Assembly (NCBI GenBank): GCA_905221605.1
Contig: CAJNDS010002076.1
Span: 468,463 to 532,462, forward strand
From: Symbiodinium natans
Taxonomy: Eukaryota; Sar; Dinophyceae; Suessiales; Symbiodiniaceae
Reading direction: 5' to 3'
Length of the DNA: 64,000 nucleotides
The notes under the pieces: generated by a model
The model's input: the letters and a program-made list of their open reading frames with translations, nothing else
What the model was told of the DNA's origin: nothing
The model's database searches: none
Part shown: positions 38,445 to 50,029 of the stretch, piece after piece
Layout of the letters: each line of letters starts with the position of its first letter
Numbering within the stretch: position 1 is the stretch's first letter
Made by a program: the position numbers and the translations under genes

Positions 38445-38580
38445 ACTGGCGAAGTGATGTAACACCCAACCTCCCGGCGTATCTGCTGATGAGCCGGTCG
38501 ATCGCTAACGTGGATGTCTTTGCTATAGTGTTCGTGAACAGCAACAGAGTGGTCAGGAAGATCGCGTAGTAGAAGGGTGG
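38445..38580 (-). CDS. Candidate membrane-protein exon (minus strand)
   Basis: The minus frame reads YYAIFLTTLLLFTNTIAKTS followed by a basic stretch with SRYAGRLGVTSLRQ. The hydrophobic run could be a membrane helix. Splice sites are not clear and no family is recognised. Confidence 0.2.
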
Positions 38581-38599
38581 AAAGAAGATCTTTGGCATG

Positions 38600-41500
38600 A
38601 TCTAGTAGCTGCATGGTTCAGATGTCGTGAGCGTCCGAGGAAGCTGGTGACAAGCCAACAAGAGCTGGTCATTGCTAGAAGCCCGTAGAGCTGGGTTTGT
38701 GAGGTGTGCTTTTGATCAGGCCATTGCCATTCCTAAGTGGCTCTTGCTTAACTGTAAAGCAAGGATAGGATAATTGGCGCACAGACGGCGAGTCAACTTT
38801 CAGACTGCCCGCGAACTTTTAAGATCCTCATGGTGCTCCTTTAGGCATCTGAATGCTGAATGCTGAGTTTTCGGATAGTGACCGCGTAAGGACCAATCAG
38901 GCACAGCCCAGGTGCAAACCCAACTTAGGTCTAGGAAGCTGAAGGAACAGCTGGGTTCTCTGCCCATCAACGTCATATGCTTTATGACGGCATCTCCTTC
39001 GTGGGGGAACCCCTACTGGTTCCTTCTGAAGTAACTCGGAGCCGGGCCCAACGCAGAAATCGCGAGGCCCAGCTCCTGACATCCGCGTAGAAAAAGTGGG
39101 CTTATTGTCATAACTTGTTTAACAAGCAGGCTGAGACCACGCATCCCTTTTTGTCCATGTCCGATCGCCGCGCCAGGTGCGAGAGAAGGTGACACAGCTT
39201 TGCGAGGTCCTTCTTCCGACACGGCTGCGGGTTGGGCTATCAGCTGATTCGTCTCCCTAGACCCAAGAAGCAGAGACCGATAGGCACCTTGCCAGCAGGT
39301 GGAGCGCGTTCACCTGGATAGCCACTACTTCACAAACCGCACTCCAGAGGACGGGAAGCCAGGGTTTGGGGAGGTCTGGGGGGCGGTGGTTTGGACACGT
39401 TTGTGGAATGAATTTTCCAACATCATCCTATAACCTCAATCCGCTCTCTTGAACTTAAAGGCACCCAAGCCTCCAGCCCCGTGCCGGACAGACACAATCA
39501 AACGCTTGAAGCAATCTCCTAGACCTAAGCTTGCTTCTACATTTGTTGGATTTCCTTGTATATGCAATACATGGTCGATGGTTGTGTACAAATACGTTTG
39601 TACATGAGATCGGCACCGTTATGACTTATTTTGCCTATCCAAAAATTGCAAAATCAAATGACGAAGACAAGTACTCACAGCCGATTCCCCTACTCATTGC
39701 GAATCAAAATGTGTGTTTCTCTACGGCTGCTTTGAAACTTTAAATTTGTTGAAGCATGAGGGAGCACCTGGAGCTGAATGCGAATCTTCTCTATTTAGCA
39801 GCATAGGCTCGGAGCATGTATCCTCTTCTTGATAAGAAGTATCATAGCACGTCGATCAGCGCTTCGATCGTACTATCAGAGAGCACCTCCTGTGTGGTTG
39901 ACAGGAAAGAGATCGACCCTGCCAGAGAACCCATCCCCTAAATTGAGTCATAGCGCTGCCCTGGTAGTCATTATCCGTGCATTGTCGTTCGGTCCAAATA
40001 CTTTGTCAGCTTAGGCCTTTGTTGTTTTTACCCGGAGCTCTTTTGTTGTGGATGAGCACAGTATACGCGTTGCCAGGCTGGCAACTGCTGAATTAAAAAG
40101 GAATTAACATATGAACAAACCTTGGAATATCAACCCTGCGCCCCAAAGAGCCCCGATCCAAAGGAAATCCTGGACATGGTCTTTGCTGGATGCACTGCTG
40201 ACGTCGGAACGTAGGGCCTTTTCGCTTGTTGCTAGCATGTGCTTTAAATAGCAGGACCGTCTACGGGTTTTTAGGGGTTTGGGGGGATGTACTGAAGCTT
40301 GACGGAGCTAGTGACTGACTAGGGAAGCAAGCAGAGTTAAATCTAAATGCTGTTCGGAGCTAACGGTGAGCACTCCGCCTAGATGTGACATAGACGATGG
40401 CCGTCTGGTGGTTGCTGGCGCGGAAAAACGACAGAGCTGATCGAAGATGGTGGAGGATTACCTGCCTCAAGTTTGATAGCTATAATTTTCTCCTTGACAG
40501 GTTTGTAGGCTGCAAGAAGTTGGGCCGCGTGCGACTGCTTGGCTTGCACAGGCACTACAGTAGCCGAATAGCAGCGCTGACAGTTGCGCATGTGATTAAA
40601 CCGCTGATGGTGGCATTGGAACTGGCAGTGGCCGTGGGCGCCAGCCACGGCATCCCTCTCTGGCTGGTGGAACTGGTGCCCTGTCTTTGATGATGTCCTC
40701 CAGCTACATGTGAAGCTACGCGGGCTGTGAGCTTTCTTAGGCATCCATTGCTGGGTCGTTTTCTGCTGCCGCCGCAGCATTGCTGTGGCAGGCCGCCGAG
40801 AGCTTAGAGCGGCTCCTGACTTTGTTCGCGTCCTTTGTGTTGGGAGTTATGTTGTTCTCCACCTCAGACCCCACCTTTGCTTTCACGCAAGGGTCACCCA
40901 GCACGGGCGCCCGTGCTGCCCGCCAGGCTCTCAGTCAGCCCGCGAGAAAGACCAGCGTGTAAAAGATATGTCTCTTTCTTTCCCTTGCTGGCGCCTTCGT
41001 AGGATTATATTTTTGATTGCCTGGGGACAGAGACTTGGAAAACATCCTGTTCTCTCGACCAGGAACATCGCCCAGCGTCACCCTCTGGAACTATCCGAGT
41101 AGCCGTTCTTGGAAGGCAGGGAGAAGACGAGGGTAGTATGGTCGTCAAAATGCAGCGGCCCGCAATGTTGTCTGTCAAAAGCATCTTGCAGCACTCACCA
41201 CTCTCGTCCACGTCCCTCTGCCCTTGCCGCGCCGGAGGCAAGGAATGCCGGCAACGGTCTTGATATTCGCCAATAAGAGACCATCGCATCATTGCCCAAG
41301 CTCTTCAAGCCCTCAGCCCTGAAAACCTTGTGGACAGGTCCAGACCCCATTTTATCGTGCTCCACAAGCGCCGTGCCCGCAGCCGGTCGTGCAGACTTTC
41401 CAAGGCTGGTGCCAGGAGATGCTCGGCGTGTGCAGTTTGTCGCAGAGATGCCATGGCATCACACTTTTGAAGAAGTAAGCATGGTGGTTTCATGGCTGTT

Positions 41501-42470
41501 GTCGTTTAGTTCCCAATGGCCCGACGCGTCGCCAGCGGCTTCTGCTGAGGACAATGTCGATGGCTGAGAGGCAGCTGGTGGGCGTGTACAGCGCCTTTGG
41601 TGGATGGTGTTGGGGATGGATGGCCGGGGTGGCGCGTCCGTTAGAAAGTTTCGGCTTATGAGCACGAGAAGACCTTGGACAGGTCACCTGGGGAGAAGAG
41701 GAAGGGCTCTTTCCAGCAGCAGCGCCGGGTCACCTCCTCGGATAGGGGATGGCAGGGGATCGTTGATGAGCGAGAAATGTGCATGTCGGATGTTAATGTC
41801 ATTTCTGTTGTTGCTCGTGCTATTGATGGGGTTGGGAGGATTGGGGTGGCCGCAGTCGTCCTGAGCAGGTGCCCCTTTCCTGGGCTCACGGTGCACATGT
41901 CGAGCAGTGACACTTGCGGGCTAAGCCGGCTAGGCCTCACTGCTGCGGATTCCAAGGTGATCCTTGGCCAACTGAGCCACTCGGGCGGCAAGCCTTCCAC
42001 CTGCTGAGAGAAGTTCGCTGGGGCACCCGGCGAATGGAAGATGTCGGGGGAGTGTTTTGCTTGATAGCCCTACACTGATTGTCTTTCGTCGCATGAAAAG
42101 GTCGCATTGCTGGTTGGGCCTTCGCAACCCTGCGCTGGCAATCGCCTGCCCTGGGCTTGACGGCTCTGAATGAGCACATTTGGGTGGAGGCCAGCAAGGC
42201 CAGGTTTTGGAGTGAGACCGCCCCTTGCAACTCGATATCAGACGTGCTGGAGCCGTTGCAACCGCAGGCTATGGCGACCAACCAACCTGGCACATTCCCC
42301 CCTGCAGTCAACGGCGGCCCGCTTGCAACTGATGATAGCAAACGGTTGGAGTTTGAGACATGCATGGAGGTGCGACTATCGGCTGCGCGAGCAGAGGCAT
42401 CCAAGGATATCCAGAGCCGCAAATTATGATTTCTCGCGAGGTGTGCGGAGTTCTCAGTTTCGCTTGGGGC
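38600..42470. other. Gene-poor stretch, no gene assigned
   Basis: No frame with a recognised motif. A weak + exon candidate lies at 39299-39358 (reads VERVHLDSHYFTNRTPEDGK after CCAGCAG|G). Other open frames overlap on both strands without family resemblance. Confidence 0.3.
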
Positions 42471-42472
42471 TG

Positions 42473-42544
42473 TCAGCGTATGTCAGCGCATTCACTTGCT
42501 GGCTTGTGTCAGCGTATGTCAGTGCGTTCACTTGCTGGCTTGTG
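42473..42544. repeat. 36-bp tandem duplication
   Basis: The unit starting GTCAGCGTATGTCAG and ending TTGCTGGCTTGT occurs twice with two differences (GCGCATTC versus GTGCGTTC). Confidence 0.9.
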
Positions 42545-42929
42545 TTCGCCTGTGCTCTCTTGAGTGCGAGGTCGCTTAGTCCGAGCACGCCTAAGCGGCG
42601 AGCTTTGGCACTGCACCGTCGTGGCAGGAGAATGCCCAAAGAAGGCACGGAACATTTGGGCATAGTCGTGGTCATGCGACGCTGTTCATCCAAGCACCTT
42701 TGTTGCTGGGGGCAAGCCTCTAGATCCGCGAAGCCAGGCTCTGTACCTCGGGCCAGCAATGGGTCGGAGAGAATGCTTGGATGCGTGAGTGAAGGGGAGT
42801 GCCTTTGCCTCATTGCTCATCATGCTCATGATGCTCGCGATTGCAAGCATCCCAAGACCACATCGCAGAACTAGGACTGCGATGAGGCCCATTATTAGGA
42901 TGTCATGACCGCTGGATCAGAGAGTTGGG

Positions 42930-43385
42930 TGAATGAACGGTCAATCCTGGGCTTCTGTCTCACGGTTTTCGAGGGTTAACCAATCACTCACGAATCCACC
43001 ATATAATCCCGTGTCTTGTTCACCCGTGTCATCATGAACCTGTTAACCGCACGAATGAGGGAGATGAAAAGGGCCCCTTTAAAGGACTTATTATTTGGCC
43101 CTTTTCACCCTCATTCTCCCATCCTGGCTGTTACCTTCACGACTCAACAGATTAACTCCTAGAGACAGAGGTTAAGGTGTCATGAGATTGATGGTGTACG
43201 AAAGGAAAAGTAAAGGTTAACCGCTCTCTGTAACCAATCCACTAAGTTAGTACCAACCTGGGCTGTTGTTTCGTTCATAATATTCGCACGGCATTCATGC
43301 GTCTTTTCATTCCTTATAATCCCGTGTGAATATTATTCTCTTCACTTTATAATCCCGGGTGAATGAGTGATAGAAACCGGGGCGG
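42930..43385. repeat. AT-rich repeat region with a long hairpin, possible non-autonomous element
   Basis: The words ATAATCCCGTGT, ATAATCCCGTGT and ATAATCCCGGGT occur near 43003, 43317 and 43350, and GGTTAACC-like words near 42976, 43040 and 43217. A strong inverted repeat pairs 43053-43075 (GAATGAGGG...AAAAGGGCC) with 43097-43116 (GGCCCTTTTCACCCTCATTC). The region is AT-richer than its surroundings and has no coding frame. Confidence 0.5.
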
Positions 43386-46300
43386 TGAGGGCTATGGCCG
43401 TGCTGTGAATGCCTGAATATTCGACCAGAACCTTGCAGTAACAGGATGTCCGCTCCCATTTCAACATGCACGAGTAATCATGCGGAAGTGTATAAAACTT
43501 GTGCAGTGTTGAGTTTCTTGGCCACAACTCGTCACACGAGGCTTTCGCAGCTGTCGGTTGGGCTCAACAGCCGGAGCGAGGTACTCAATATAGCCATACC
43601 CAGCCAGTGTCACCGAAAGTGTGCACTTGGTCTGCAGAGCACTTGCCGAGCTTATCCCTTCGAATAGCAGAGAACAGAGGCTCTGCGACAGCCAACAGGG
43701 CACGAAGCCATCGCAGCTCGAAGAAGAGCTCAACGAGCAGGACAGTATCAAGATCATTGGAGATAGAGGTCGACAGAATTGCTGTACTGTCCTGCATGCA
43801 CCGCTTCAGCAGATGGAGGATGCCGGGCCGGTATTTGTGGCCTTTCCACCTGGTATTCAGGCGAGGAGCCCTTGTAGACACTCGAAGCCCAGGCTTTGGG
43901 CCCTAGGCTCTTCCTGCCAGAGCCCGGGAGGGAATGATGCCCGTCGAAGTGGAAATCCCAGAAACCTGGCAGTCCCCATGTCAAAACCAGTACTGATTGC
44001 TTGGGTATTTCGGTAGGATCGAGGGCTTGCTGGGATGCGTGGGCTTTATATTAAGGTTTTTTGTCGCAGGTCCAAGACGGGCGCTGCAACCTGGCGGAGT
44101 ACGAGACCACAAAGTCTCAGCCTCAATCGACTCAAGCGCACATAAACTTCAGCTCGAAATTCGCACAGCGGCCCCATAAAGCGCGGTAGCAACAGTGGTA
44201 GCAACAGTGGCAGGAAATGTGCTGCGACTGGACGCACCCAGGGCCGGGCCTTTCTCGTCTAGCCCGCAATTTTTTAGAGAGCGGCCGATGGTCAGTACTA
44301 ATTAAGTCCTGGCAATTGGGATTCTTTGGTGCGTCAAGAGGCTTGCGCAAGCTGACATTTGCTTACTGTTTGCATTCTGCTGCGCACCCGCTGCTCTGTT
44401 TATGTTCTTGTGTGTGTGATGTACTGAAGACCTGTGTGTTGCATACTTTCGCTCAGCCGTCACTTTCCACTTAGCACCACATAGTTTTCACCGCTGACTG
44501 ATTTAAATCTTGTTTGTATCGAGCTCTTGCTTTGCCGTGGAATAAGGACTGTCAACGTGAAAATGCGCTGGCGGGGCCGACCCTTGGCCGAGGTGCGTGG
44601 GGAACTCTGGGTTGGAGAACACTCAGATACTCTAGCCACGCCCTTCTCGGGCAGCATGAAACATAAACCCCTTGTGGTTCCCAGCTGGTCGCATGGGGTG
44701 TTGGGTCTGGGGCCTGTGAACCTTCCGGTGACTCTCTGAGATGATGGGGACATGTGGGGACAGCATCCTTCGTCAGCGCAGCCTCCCGGATGTTGGCAAC
44801 CCCTTTCCCCCTTCCCCCCTCCCTCCCCTTCCCCCCCCGGCACCATTTTCTTTGAAAGGGAAGGTCTCTTGCCCAAAGTATTGGCAACTGGTTGTTGAGC
44901 CAGCATCTTGACCGAAGTTGAAATTTGTGGACAGTTCGTTTGCGGTGAGCATAGCTGTTGGACACAGTGGGTTCCGACAGCCCACCACTTCCACTGACAT
45001 TCGTTGACAACTGACAGGTCATGCTAGAGGAGTTCGGCTTGAGTGCAGACTATGCCCGCGCCTTCATCGAGGCTGAACTTTCCCAGCACCTGAACAGAGG
45101 AGTTTGCTGCAGGAAATGGGCAACCAGTTTAAGCTCTCTTCAATTCTCCATTGAGTCTTCATGGCCCCAACCCCCCCCCCCTTTGCTGGCACCATGCTCC
45201 CAGGTTCGGACCGCAGCAGCTGAGGGCCGCCTCCGTGTAGGCGGCCACCCAGCAGAACCAGAACTCATCCTCGCCAGGGCCCCTATAATCCCGCGTATCG
45301 CTCCCAGACACGACAATTCCAGAGTTTTGAACTTGCAATTGGGGGGGGGGGGGGGCAGTATTTCGTGTTTTTGATTGTCTCGGGGGCTTCAAGGTTATTA
45401 AGGTTGAATCAGCGTTGAGACTTTGGAGCGCGCGCGCCTTTGGGCATCACGACATCACGACGCCGTGAGTCTGTCTATTGTGATTCTGGCCCTATATGCA
45501 AAAACAAAATATATATATATATATATATACACTTATTTGTTGATGTATGTTTTTATGTTGCAACACATAAGGAGAACGGCGATGTGGTGACTCACACCTA
45601 CATGATGAAGGCCTGTCTCGGGCGTAGACTTAAGTCGACATCACGGCTTTGTCATTTGGCTTGCTGAGACCGTTTTATACTGGTTCGCCAAGAGTGCACA
45701 GAAGCTTGGTACGAGGACTTGTGAGTCGAGGTTTGCGTAGGGAGATCGCAACGGAACAACCTCACCTAGACATGGCAATGCCAAGCACGCTCCAGACACA
45801 GAAGCAGGAGTGGCTATCAAGCCTGCCTTGCAAGATGTGGCCAACTGAACGCATGTACTGCACTTAATTAAGAAGTGCCGACGCACTGAACAATACAATG
45901 CACCAGCGAACAAGAGGTGGGGGGGGGGTGTACGCATCGAAGCCCGGAATTGAAGCATCACTCCGAGAATGGTTTCACGACACAGCTGTATACTGTATAC
46001 GCTGCTGAGCCACAGTTTTGGTAGCCTCCACGTCCGCCTCCGACCCTGCAGACACAGTAGCTCGCAGAGAGTCGGGGTTACAGTGGCAATACTCGAAGTT
46101 GCAGAGTCCACTCTTAATTGCGTTCCACCTCACTTTCTTGGAGCCCCTCGAAGCACAAGCTGGTCTTTTCTGCGCCCGCTGTTCGTGTTAGGTTGCGTCC
46201 CTTTGATTTCTACAGATCGTCGGTTCCTTGTGGTTCCTTCCTAAGTTCAAGATCACGAGGAGAGATGTTAGAACAAAGTTCAGGCGAGGCCTCGGGGTGG
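43386..46300. other. Unassigned stretch with weak exon candidates
   Basis: Possible + strand exons are at about 43690-43770 (reads GTKPSQLEEELNEQDSIKII), 44070-44114 (reads VQDGRCNLAEYETTK after TCGCAG|G) and 45019-45093 (reads VMLEEFGLSADYARAFIEAE). None can be assigned. C/G runs lie at 44830 and 45342 and a TA repeat at 45508-45530. Confidence 0.3.
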
Positions 46301-46539
46301 AGTTTCCTTGTTCGCTCCTTTGGTCATCCTAAACCTAGAGAGGAGTTCAACCCAAAGCCTGAACCCATGGCTTCACCCCTCACGCCAGGAGCCCTCCATC
46401 CCATCGGAGGCCGTAGAGGTGCTGGCGGAGAACGCTTCAGCAGCTGGCCCAGATTTCCTCAGTTCAGAACTCTGGAAGCAGGGTCTTTTGGGAGAGCGTT
46501 TCAGATTCAGATGCGCTGTGCTGTATAATGGTTGGGGGC

Positions 46540-49500
46540 GTTATCAAGTTGGAACCGCTGAAAAGCTTCAGGGTATCAAGCCACCAGAGTATTTCAAAGC
46601 CTCAGTAGCAGCGAAAAAGGTTCTCGTGGTGAGGAAGCCTGCGGGACTACCTTGCCACCCGCAGGCGGGGACAACTGGCACCCTCACTGCCTGTCAAAGC
46701 CAATTGCAGTAGTCATTAGCAATCATTAGCAATGATGGTATGGTACGAGGGAGTTTACAAGAAGGGGGAAACTTCTGTGCCATCTTGTCTTGGCAGGGCA
46801 GGTACCAGCGCTGCTCCCTGACAGAGATCTTGCGGGTGTCTCATTTGAAGGACAGACCTTTCTTCTCAATGAAGTGCCCAATGTGGCAGGTATTGCGTTT
46901 CGAGGTTGCCGCGTTCACCCGGATTCACATTGAGGTCAGTGTAAAATCGCTTCATGTGTTAAAGACTTGTTGAACACTCTCATGAAAGACTCTTTTTACT
47001 ACAAGCCAAAGCTTCTGCAAAGAATCAATCTTGCGGGCTTGATTAATCAGGGACCCGCTCCCACGCGCACTTGGTAGTCCAACATCGACCTCTCCATCGA
47101 GTGTTCTAGGCAGGGTAAGGGGTGTAACGGAAACCAAAAGGGAGTGTAACGGAAACCAACCCAAAAACATAGCAGAAATCAAACAAAAATGCAACGGAAA
47201 CTACGCCCAAATACCTGGAAACAATACGCAGGTGTAACGGAAACCAGACAGACCTGCGACGGAAACACAAAAGAGATGTAACAGAAACCACAGAAAACTA
47301 AACCCAAAACCCTAAACCCAAAACCCCTCAACCCTCAACACGGAAAGCTAAACTCGAAACCCTAGACCCTGCACCCCTCAACCCTCATCCCCAATGAGGT
47401 CTGGGTACCCCAATCCTTTCTTCGCCTTTCATTTCTCTGTTTGGGCAGTTGGTTTCTGTTACATCCCGCAGTTGTTTCCGTAATGGTCCCAGGTTGGTTT
47501 CGGTTACGCCCTCCTGTTGTTTCTGTTTCGGTTTGGGGCAGATAGTTTCCGTTACAATCCGGCAGCTTCCGTAACAGACTTTACTCGTTCTAGGCATCGT
47601 AGAATAAAGTGCCCTTGCCGGTGCTTGGTGAGGGGGAGCCGTGCTGGGTGGTTTGTGTAGACCCGGTGGGAGTGTACAGAAGACACTACGGTCCCACATT
47701 TCTTGTTGAGCGGGCATTCCATGGCATCAGTGGATCTTCCCGGTCCATGAGAATGCACCCGTAGGTCGCTGATGTTGGTGGATTTGGTCCGTGGGCTTAA
47801 AGACATAGATCTTGCCCGCTGACCCATGACCCGCCTGCCCGAAGGACCCTGCGGGCTACTTGCACCCTGTGAATCGCTTAGACAGGCAGACGTCAGGCTC
47901 GTGTCGGCCATGTTGGCAAGCTGGCGTTCATAGTGTGCTGTGCAAAAGTTCTCTTGCCGGAGATGCTCCTTGCACCTGGTGAGCATGGGTGTAATCAGTG
48001 ACCTTCCTAGCGAGCAATCGTCAGAACCTAGGCCCGTGTTGGCTATCAGTGTCCAGTCTCTGTAGATTTTGTTTGAGTGCGAGAGAGAGAGGCGTCGTGC
48101 TCCTGGCAAAGACGCGAAAGGCTTACATGGCCGGGCACTTACAAGTCCGGCCTCTACTGCGCCTCCACGGTTTCGGTTTAGGCTCTGGGAGAGAACGCCC
48201 AAGAATGGAATCGAACGGGCTGAGGATCCCCACCATAGTACTTCAATATGGTACTTTGAAAGTGTGCCTGTCGACGTGCTTCACGTTTTGAACGCGGACG
48301 GCGGACGAGTCCGAAGACTTGCCCCCTCAAATCCCGCGCCTAGCGGGATTTTACGAGGCCCTCGCCCAGGAGCATGGCGCTGGCTTGCGGAAGGCGCCAT
48401 GGCGCCACAGCGCCTCACTTCGGCACGGGGGGCTTTCGAGCGAGCCACGGATATGAGCTGGTCGATGTTTGAGCCATATAGGCTATAGGCCGGTGTGTGT
48501 TGACGTGTAAGTTGGAAGGACGTGGCTGCGTACATCAAGACTATGGAAAATGCTTATGCAACATGCATACAATCGTTTGTTGTATGCATTATGGATTGTT
48601 GTGTCCCTAGTATTTGTTTTGGCGCACATGCATGCCCACTCGTATGCGTGCATGTTGCCATAACCCCTTGTCCTCTCTCCACTCATGGTTAACGCCATAC
48701 CAAAGTCTGGTGGATCCATGTTGAGCCTCGGGTCTAAAGCAGCAGATGTCGCAGAAAGCGTCTCTGCGGTGGCAACCCTGCGAACCTTTGCGTCCTCACT
48801 GCCTCAAGTCATGCCTCAAAAGCTGAGAACAGCCTCCACTATTGATCTTCATGCCCAATTTTTGAAAATCCCATTGGCATCAAAGGCGCGGGAACCACAA
48901 TCATTTCATCCCAGCCATCTTTCAACGCAAGCCCATGTAAAATATGCCCCGATCCATCAACTCGATTCCTCGAAACCGCCAGCTCTACCTTGCGGGCGTT
49001 TGCGGCACCTTTGATGCTGCAGCCGCAGCAGAACGCTGGCCGCTCCCTGGTTTGTTTCGGAGCATGTTTGGGAGTTGCCATGTCTTGGCTGTTTAGATGT
49101 CGCTTGGATTGTGGCTGTGCTTAGGGGTTAGGGTTTAGGGTTTAGGGTTGCCGGGTTGAGGGTTTAGGGTGACTTTTGCCAGCCTAGATTGTCTTTGGGT
49201 CCCAGGCAGTGGATACTACGCCGTGACACTACGGAGGGCGACGAAGAGGCGGCCTGGCTTTGTGTGGCTCGCACCCTTCGAGGCTCCTTGTGGCACACGC
49301 TTTTTTCCTTCCCCCCCCCCTCTTTGCCCACACTATAATTAATCGTATGCAGAATATGTGTTCGCACATGGGCCCTCCGAGTTTGCACGACCTTGGGATG
49401 TTTTTTTCAATTTTTTGTAGTCCTATGGGCTTTCGCAGGGAATCTCCCGGCCCTGCAGGTGGTCTGCCGCCTACCCCTACGGGTGGAGAAGCATCGCCCC

Positions 49501-49950
49501 AACCAACCGTTGACGGTGGTGGTGGACACCACAGGCCAGACACGGGGCTGATGCGCCTTGTGAAGCTTGGCATATGGGAAGGGATGCCCAGACTGTTTCC
49601 TTCCTGATTCCGAATCTGGAGCCCCCGACGGTCAAAGCAGGAGCCGGGAAGAGCGCTGAGACCACCATACGGCGCCGAAACGGAAGCCTCCTCTGTCGCT
49701 TAGAAACGGGGCCGGGTGGCCCAAGACAAGCTTTCGGACGGCTTCAGACTTTCAAGTTCAGGCCTTGAGGAGTTCGGATTTCGTTTTGGCGAAGGGGTTT
49801 TGGTCACCTTTGCCCGATTTGCCTTGCCTGATGGGCAACCCAACCCTTGCGGCCTTGATTCGCCCCATCGCAGCGGTGAGCTCCCAATGTTCTGCATGTC
49901 ACAGAGGCGAACCCACCAGATCCGCGTCCACCTTGCAGCAATGGGTCGGG
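46540..49950 (+). CDS. RluA-type RNA pseudouridine synthase, multi-exon, incompletely traced
   Basis: Several + strand segments carry RluA family motifs in the right order: KKVLVVRKPAGLPCHPQ (46612-46662, GC donor after it); DLLNTLMKDSF near 46968 with a GT donor at about 47075; IHQLDSS with the catalytic-type Asp codon at 48964-48966; SGYYAVTLRRATKR from 49206 after CCCAG|G; AGKSAETTIRR from 49641 after AGCAG|G; and RTHQIRVHLAAMG from 49907 after ACAGAG|G. RluA enzymes convert uridine to pseudouridine in rRNA or tRNA. Exons between these, the start and the end were not resolved, and the junction after HQLDSS is unclear, so a broken gene cannot be excluded. Confidence 0.65.
47119..47300 (+). 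repeat. Degenerate ~22-bp repeat array, + orientation
   Basis: About eight units of the form GGTGTAACGGAAACC plus a variable A-rich spacer. Well-kept copies begin near 47121, 47144, 47231 and 47276. It lies within the probable intron after the 47075 donor of the pseudouridine synthase gene. Confidence 0.8.
47449..47580 (-). repeat. Degenerate ~22-bp repeat array, inverted orientation
   Basis: About six units of GGTTTC(C/T)GTTAC, the reverse complement of the array at 47119. The two arrays point at each other across about 150 bases that contain AAACCCTAAACCC-like sequence. Confidence 0.8.
47552..48202 (-). CDS. Hypothetical minus-strand open frame, 216 codons
   Basis: Open frame with ordinary amino-acid composition, overlapping the inverted repeat array at its C-terminal end. 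No motif, signal peptide or membrane helix is seen. It lies inside the presumed intron of the pseudouridine synthase gene on the opposite strand. It may be chance. Confidence 0.2.
   Translation of the reverse strand: MGVLSQSLNRNRGGAVEAGLVSARPCKPFASLPGARRLSLSHSNKIYRDWTLIANTGLGSDDCSLGRSLITPMLTRCKEHLRQENFCTAHYERQLANMADTSLTSACLSDSQGASSPQGPSGRRVMGQRARSMSLSPRTKSTNISDLRVHSHGPGRSTDAMECPLNKKCGTVVSSVHSHRVYTNHPARLPLTKHRQGHFILRCLERVKSVTEAAGL
49121..49170. repeat. Short TTTAGGG-like tract
   Basis: Four to five TTAGGG or TTTAGGG units in the orientation opposite to the array at 36901, within the presumed intron of the pseudouridine synthase gene. Confidence 0.85.
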
Positions 49951-50029
49951 GACCGGAAGTGTTCATCTACGTTCTTCTGTGCTCGTTGCTGACTCACATG
50001 CTACATCATGCTACGCTGTAATGGATTGC

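Noticed and set aside
38224-38614. Val/Cys- and Thr/His-rich open frames
   Set aside because: Produced by the TG dinucleotide repeat.
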